Assembly: GCF_900104515.1 (NCBI RefSeq) | Contig: NZ_FNJL01000001.1 | Location: forward strand, 1 to 64,000 | Origin: Paracidovorax cattleyae | GTDB taxonomy: Bacteria; Pseudomonadota; Gammaproteobacteria; Burkholderiales; Burkholderiaceae_C | Reading direction: 5' to 3' | Length of the DNA: 64,000 nt | Shown here: in pieces, positions 61,207 through 64,000 of the stretch | Position numbering within the stretch: the first letter of the stretch is position 1 | How the letters are laid out: every line of letters begins with the position of its first letter | The notes under the pieces: generated by a model | Told to the model about the DNA's origin: nothing | The model's input: only the letters and a program-made list of their open reading frames with translations | Database searches by the model: none | Made by a program: the position numbers and the translations under genes

Positions 61207-61450
61207 GCTTCAGCACGGTGCCGGGCTTGACGCGCTTGCCCACCGGAAGGTCTTTGATGACGGTGACGCTGCCGTCGCTGCGGCGCTCGACGACCTGGCC
61301 CGAGGCGGTCTTCACGGTGGCCGCCCCCGTCGACCTGAGCGCGGCCCGGTAGGCCTCGTGGCCCGCCTTGGCGGCCATCTCGGGAATGCGTCGCTCGGCG
61401 ATCTGCATTCCCCGTTCGGTCGGAATGGTTCGCTGGGTGTGGGATGACAT
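61187..61450 (-). CDS. Small protein overlapping the zeta-like gene, possible antitoxin
   Basis: 87 residues from the ATG at 61450; an earlier in-frame ATG at 61507 gives 106. Composition is basic: MSSHTQRTIPTERGMQIAER, RIPEMAAKAGHEAYRAALRS, TGAATVKTASGQVVERRSDG. Its last 20 bases overlap the zeta-like gene start, and it is read first, as expected for an antitoxin of a zeta-type pair. It does not resemble epsilon antitoxin, so the pairing is inferred from position only. Confidence 0.6.
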   Translation of the reverse strand: MSSHTQRTIPTERGMQIAERRIPEMAAKAGHEAYRAALRSTGAATVKTASGQVVERRSDGSVTVIKDLPVGKRVKPGTVLKRVARGS

Positions 61451-61583
61451 GGGAAAGTACGGCAAAACGCGCCGCTGCAAGTCTATCAGGGTGGCCTGGA
61501 AACCCATGTTCCGGCCGGCCGCCCGGCGCAGAATGGACCACGGGAGGGCACCCCGCCCTCTCGCATCATCCAGGAGAATTCAC

Positions 61584-61991
61584 GTGAAGATTGAAGGCCA
61601 ATGCCACTGCGGCGCGGTGGCCTACGAAGCCGAGGTCCAGCCGGGCAGCATCACGGTCTGCCACTGCAACGACTGCCAGACCCACTCGGGCTCCGCGTTC
61701 CGCGCCAACATTCCCGCGCCGGCATCCGGCTTCCGGCTGACCCGGGGCGCGCCGCGCACCTACGTGAAAACCGCCGCCAGCGGTGCGAGGCGGCTGCTCG
61801 CGTTCTGCGAACAATGCGGCACGCCGCTGTACGCCTGCGCGGAGGAAGCCCCGACGGCCTATTCGCTGCGCATCGGCGCGATCCGCCAGCGGCACGAGCT
61901 GGGCACCCCGAAAAGACAGATCTGGACCCGCCGCCGCCTTGCATGGGTAAAGTCTCCCGACGGGGCGGAGAGCTTCGACGGGCAGCCCTGA
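61584..61991 (+). CDS. GFA family (CENP-V/glutathione-dependent formaldehyde-activating-like) protein
   Basis: 135 residues with seven cysteines arranged for two zinc sites: GQCHCGAVAYEAEV, VCHCNDCQTHSGSAFRAN and AFCEQCGTPLYAC. GFA domain length is normal. Start is a GTG at 61584 with AGGAG seven bases upstream. Members bind small thiols or formaldehyde-derived adducts; most have no known substrate. Precedes ridA on the same strand. Confidence 0.87.
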   Translation: MKIEGQCHCGAVAYEAEVQPGSITVCHCNDCQTHSGSAFRANIPAPASGFRLTRGAPRTYVKTAASGARRLLAFCEQCGTPLYACAEEAPTAYSLRIGAIRQRHELGTPKRQIWTRRRLAWVKSPDGAESFDGQP

Positions 61992-62075
61992 GACGCGCCG
62001 CCGCGGCGCTGTACCATCCCGTCCGACGCAGGCCTGCGCCCATTTTTCCATCCAGCCACCTTCCTCCCCGACACC

Positions 62076-62534
62076 ATGAGCATCTACGACAAACTCGCCG
62101 CCCTGAACATCACCCTGCCCCCCGTCGCCACGCCGGCCGCGGCCTATGTGCCCTACGTGCAGACGGGCAACCTCGTCTTCCTGAGCGGCCACATCGCACG
62201 CAAGGACGGCAAACCATGGGTGGGGCAATTCGGCCGCGACATCGCGACGGAAGACGGCAAGGCCGCGGCACGGGCCGTGGCGATCGACCTGCTGGGCACG
62301 CTGCATGCGGCCACGGGCGGCGACCTGAACCGCGTGCAGCGCATCGTGAAGGTGATGAGCCTGGTGAATTCCACGGGCGACTTCACCGAGCAGCACCTGG
62401 TGACCAACGGCGCCAGCGAACTGCTGGGCGAAGTGTTCGGCGACAAGGGCAAGCACGCACGCAGCGCCTTCGGCGTGGCGCAGATCCCCATGGGCGCCTG
62501 CGTGGAGATCGAGCTGATCGCCGAGCTGGTCTGA
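62076..62534 (+). CDS. RidA family protein (enamine/imine deaminase)
   Basis: 152 residues, YjgF/RidA fold. The catalytic arginine is R129 in KHARSAFGVAQIP, aligned with R105 of Salmonella RidA; other blocks LVFLSGHIARKDGKP and GKHARS fit. RidA proteins hydrolyse reactive enamine or imine products of PLP enzymes, relieving damage. Start at ATG 62076. The N-terminus is about 20 residues longer than archetypal RidA, so it belongs to a RidA subgroup of unknown physiological partner. A pyridoxal kinase gene follows after 13 bases, a fitting neighbour for a PLP-related detoxifier. Confidence 0.88.
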   Translation: MSIYDKLAALNITLPPVATPAAAYVPYVQTGNLVFLSGHIARKDGKPWVGQFGRDIATEDGKAAARAVAIDLLGTLHAATGGDLNRVQRIVKVMSLVNSTGDFTEQHLVTNGASELLGEVFGDKGKHARSAFGVAQIPMGACVEIELIAELV

Positions 62535-62547
62535 GCGCGGTGTTGCC

Positions 62548-63492
62548 GTGAGCGCCCCCACCGCCCCGCCCACCATCACGCCCGCCGGGCCGGCCCCGGC
62601 CGGGGAAGCGCCCCTGGTGCTCTCCATCCAGTCGCATGTGGCCTTCGGGCACGTGGGCAACGACGCGGCCATGCTGCCGCTGCAACTGCTGGGCATCCAG
62701 CCGGTGGCGGTGCACACGGTGCAGTTCTCCAACCACACGGGCTACGGCGAGTTCAAGGGGCAGGTGTTCCCGCCCGCGCACATCGCCGACGTGCTCGACG
62801 GCCTGCGCGCGCGTGGCGTGCTCGCGCGCTGCACGGCAGTGCTCTCGGGCTACCTGGGCGATGCCGGCGTGGGCGAGGCCATCCTGGCCGCGGTGCAGGA
62901 GATCCGGGCCGTGCGCCCGGGCCTGCGCTACCTGTGCGACCCGGTGATGGGCGACGTGGGCCGGGGCGTGTTCGTGCGGCCGGGCATCCCGGAATTCCTG
63001 CGCCGCCGCGCGCTGGCGCAGGCCAGCATCATCACGCCCAACCAGTACGAATTCGAACTGCTGCACGGCGCGCCGCTGTCTTCGGTGGACGAGGCGGTGG
63101 CCGCCGCGCGCGCGCTGCTGGGCGACGCGGCCGGCACGGGCCCTTCGCTCATCGCCGTGACCAGCCTGCGCACGCCCGACCTGCCGGACGACCGGCTGGC
63201 CACGCTGGCCGTGACGGCGGAAGCCGCCTGGCTGGTGCGCACGCCGTTCATCGACCTGCAGCCTCTGCCCAACGGCATGGGCGATGTGTTCTCGGCCGTG
63301 CTGCTGGGCCACCTGCTGCGCGGCGCGTCCACGCCGGATGCGGTGTCCGGCGCGGTCAGCAGTCTGTATGCGCTGGTGTCGCGCACCGCGCCGGGCCAGC
63401 GCGACCTGCCCCTGGTGACCTTCCGCGATCAGATCGCGCAGCCGTCGGAGCGTTTCGCCGCCGAGGCGGTGGGCACCCCGGCGCAGTCCTGA
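62548..63492 (+). CDS. pdxY: Pyridoxal kinase PdxY
   Basis: Phosphorylates pyridoxal to pyridoxal 5-phosphate in salvage. 314 residues, ribokinase superfamily: VLSIQSHVAFGHVGNDAAML, LSGYLGDAG, VCDP-type YLCDPVMGD, TPNQYEFELLHGAP and the ATP-site NGMGDVFSAVLLGHLL with the catalytic aspartate (usually GTGD, here GMGD). Start is a GTG at 62548, with another in-frame GTG nine bases before it; the first 20 residues are Pro/Ala-rich. Thirteen bases after ridA. Confidence 0.92.
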   Translation: MSAPTAPPTITPAGPAPAGEAPLVLSIQSHVAFGHVGNDAAMLPLQLLGIQPVAVHTVQFSNHTGYGEFKGQVFPPAHIADVLDGLRARGVLARCTAVLSGYLGDAGVGEAILAAVQEIRAVRPGLRYLCDPVMGDVGRGVFVRPGIPEFLRRRALAQASIITPNQYEFELLHGAPLSSVDEAVAAARALLGDAAGTGPSLIAVTSLRTPDLPDDRLATLAVTAEAAWLVRTPFIDLQPLPNGMGDVFSAVLLGHLLRGASTPDAVSGAVSSLYALVSRTAPGQRDLPLVTFRDQIAQPSERFAAEAVGTPAQS

Positions 63493-63517
63493 GGCGAGGC
63501 CCCGGCCCCGCGCCGGA

Positions 63518-64000
63518 TCAGGCCGCCAGCCTGCGCGGCCCGCTCCGCACAGGCTGCGGCAGTGCCGCGCCGGCAGCGCCCGGCAGGGCGCGCAGCTTGA
63601 ACACCGACACCGTGCGCGCCAGTTGCTCGGCCTGCTCGCGCAGGCTCTGGGCGGCGGCAGCGCTTTCCTCCACCAGCGCGGCGTTCTGCTGCGTCGTCTG
63701 GTCCAGCCCTCCCACGGATTCGTTCACCTGCCCGATGCCGGCGCTCTGCTCGGTCGCCGCGGCAGTGATCTCGCCGATCATGTCGCTGACGTGCTGCACC
63801 GAGCGCACGACGTCCTGCATGGTGGCGCCGGCATCCTGCACCAGCCGGCTCCCGGCCTCCACGCGCTCCACCGAAGTCCCGATCAGCTGCTTGATCTCCC
63901 GTGCGGCGGTGGCGCTGCGCTGCGCCAAGGCGCGCACCTCCGCCGCCACCACGGCGAAGCCGCGGCCCTGCTCCCCCGCGCGCGCCGCCTCCACGGCGGC
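63518..64000 (-). CDS. Methyl-accepting chemotaxis protein, C-terminal part (partial)
   Basis: The signalling end of a chemoreceptor, cut by the right edge. Visible: the conserved tip [20 protein letters not shown] and [17 protein letters not shown], then a second adaptation helix with the [20 protein letters not shown] pattern including Gln/Glu methylation-type sites, and a C-terminal tail [12 protein letters not shown]-like without the NWETF pentapeptide. The sensor and membrane parts lie beyond the window, so ligand and topology are unknown. Confidence 0.93.
   Translation of the reverse strand, partial: AAVEAARAGEQGRGFAVVAAEVRALAQRSATAAREIKQLIGTSVERVEAGSRLVQDAGATMQDVVRSVQHVSDMIGEITAAATEQSAGIGQVNESVGGLDQTTQQNAALVEESAAAAQSLREQAEQLARTVSVFKLRALPGAAGAALPQPVRSGPRRLAA

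Noticed and set aside
1-64000. CRISPR array, tRNA, rRNA, origin
   Set aside because: No regular repeat-spacer pattern, cloverleaf, rRNA core or DnaA-box cluster was noticed by eye.

Overview
The window is a gene-dense, high-GC (visibly about two-thirds G+C) bacterial chromosome segment. Gene content (Bug/TctC-type receptors beside LysR-controlled organic-acid clusters, VF530-type DNA-binding protein, alpha-E/ATP-grasp pair, DUF4212/symporter pair, VirK-like secreted protein) suggests a betaproteobacterium of the Comamonadaceae, most likely Acidovorax. This is inference from family content; there is no rRNA or tRNA in the window to confirm it.

Layout. 1-361: end of an IS5-type insertion sequence with its terminal repeat and a plausible target duplication. 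588-5805: a minus-strand catabolic cluster (D-tartrate dehydratase, SDR, Bug receptor, DHDPS-like aldolase/dehydratase) with a divergent LysR regulator. 5831-7486: VirK-like secreted protein and a YddG-type exporter gene broken by a 7-bp tandem duplication. 7517-12026: a second catabolic cluster (Bug receptor, CoA-transferase, HMG-CoA lyase family enzyme) with a divergent LysR and a perfect 8+8 bp dyad operator between them. 12075-14154: HxlR-like regulator, FKBP isomerase, beta-propeller lipoprotein. 14189-17242: solute symporter pair. 17259-20743: PEP synthase and its bifunctional regulator, divergent. 21056-23359: membrane-anchored Mrr-like nuclease followed by a low-GC island with a DUF6402-like gene that carries an in-frame stop. 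23493-27282: a gene behind a Fur box, DeoR regulator, phospholipase C and a small lipoprotein. 27476-30594: AhpF, AhpC, bacterioferritin (oxidative stress and iron storage). 30753-38662: iron-uptake block of two TonB receptors around a DUF3649/PepSY/DUF3325 module. 38700-41634: FAD/NAD-type oxidoreductase and succinate-semialdehyde dehydrogenase. 41839-50013: MexEF-OprN-like efflux operon, a pseudo-esterase and a LysR regulator. 50393-53116: a compact unit of Nudix hydrolase, S-adenosylhomocysteinase-like protein and DMT exporter, with its own promoter and leader hairpin. 53784-59226: alpha-E and ATP-grasp proteins, ComEC. 59333-61450: a zeta-like kinase cluster with a glycine-zipper toxin-like protein. 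61584-64000: GFA protein, RidA, pyridoxal kinase, and the C-terminal part of a chemoreceptor.

How the parts relate. Four stretches form functional units: two LysR-controlled organic-acid pathways with their own periplasmic receptors; a peroxide/iron block (ahpC, ahpF, bfr, TonB receptors, Fur boxes); the PEP synthase/regulator pair; and a tripartite drug efflux system. The stretches most worth a second look are the Nudix/SAHH-like/exporter unit, the toxin-like cluster at 59333-61450, the two genes disrupted by a small lesion (7-bp duplication at 6671-6684; TGA at 22274), and the Fur-box orphan at 23493-23852. No CRISPR array, tRNA, rRNA or origin was seen.
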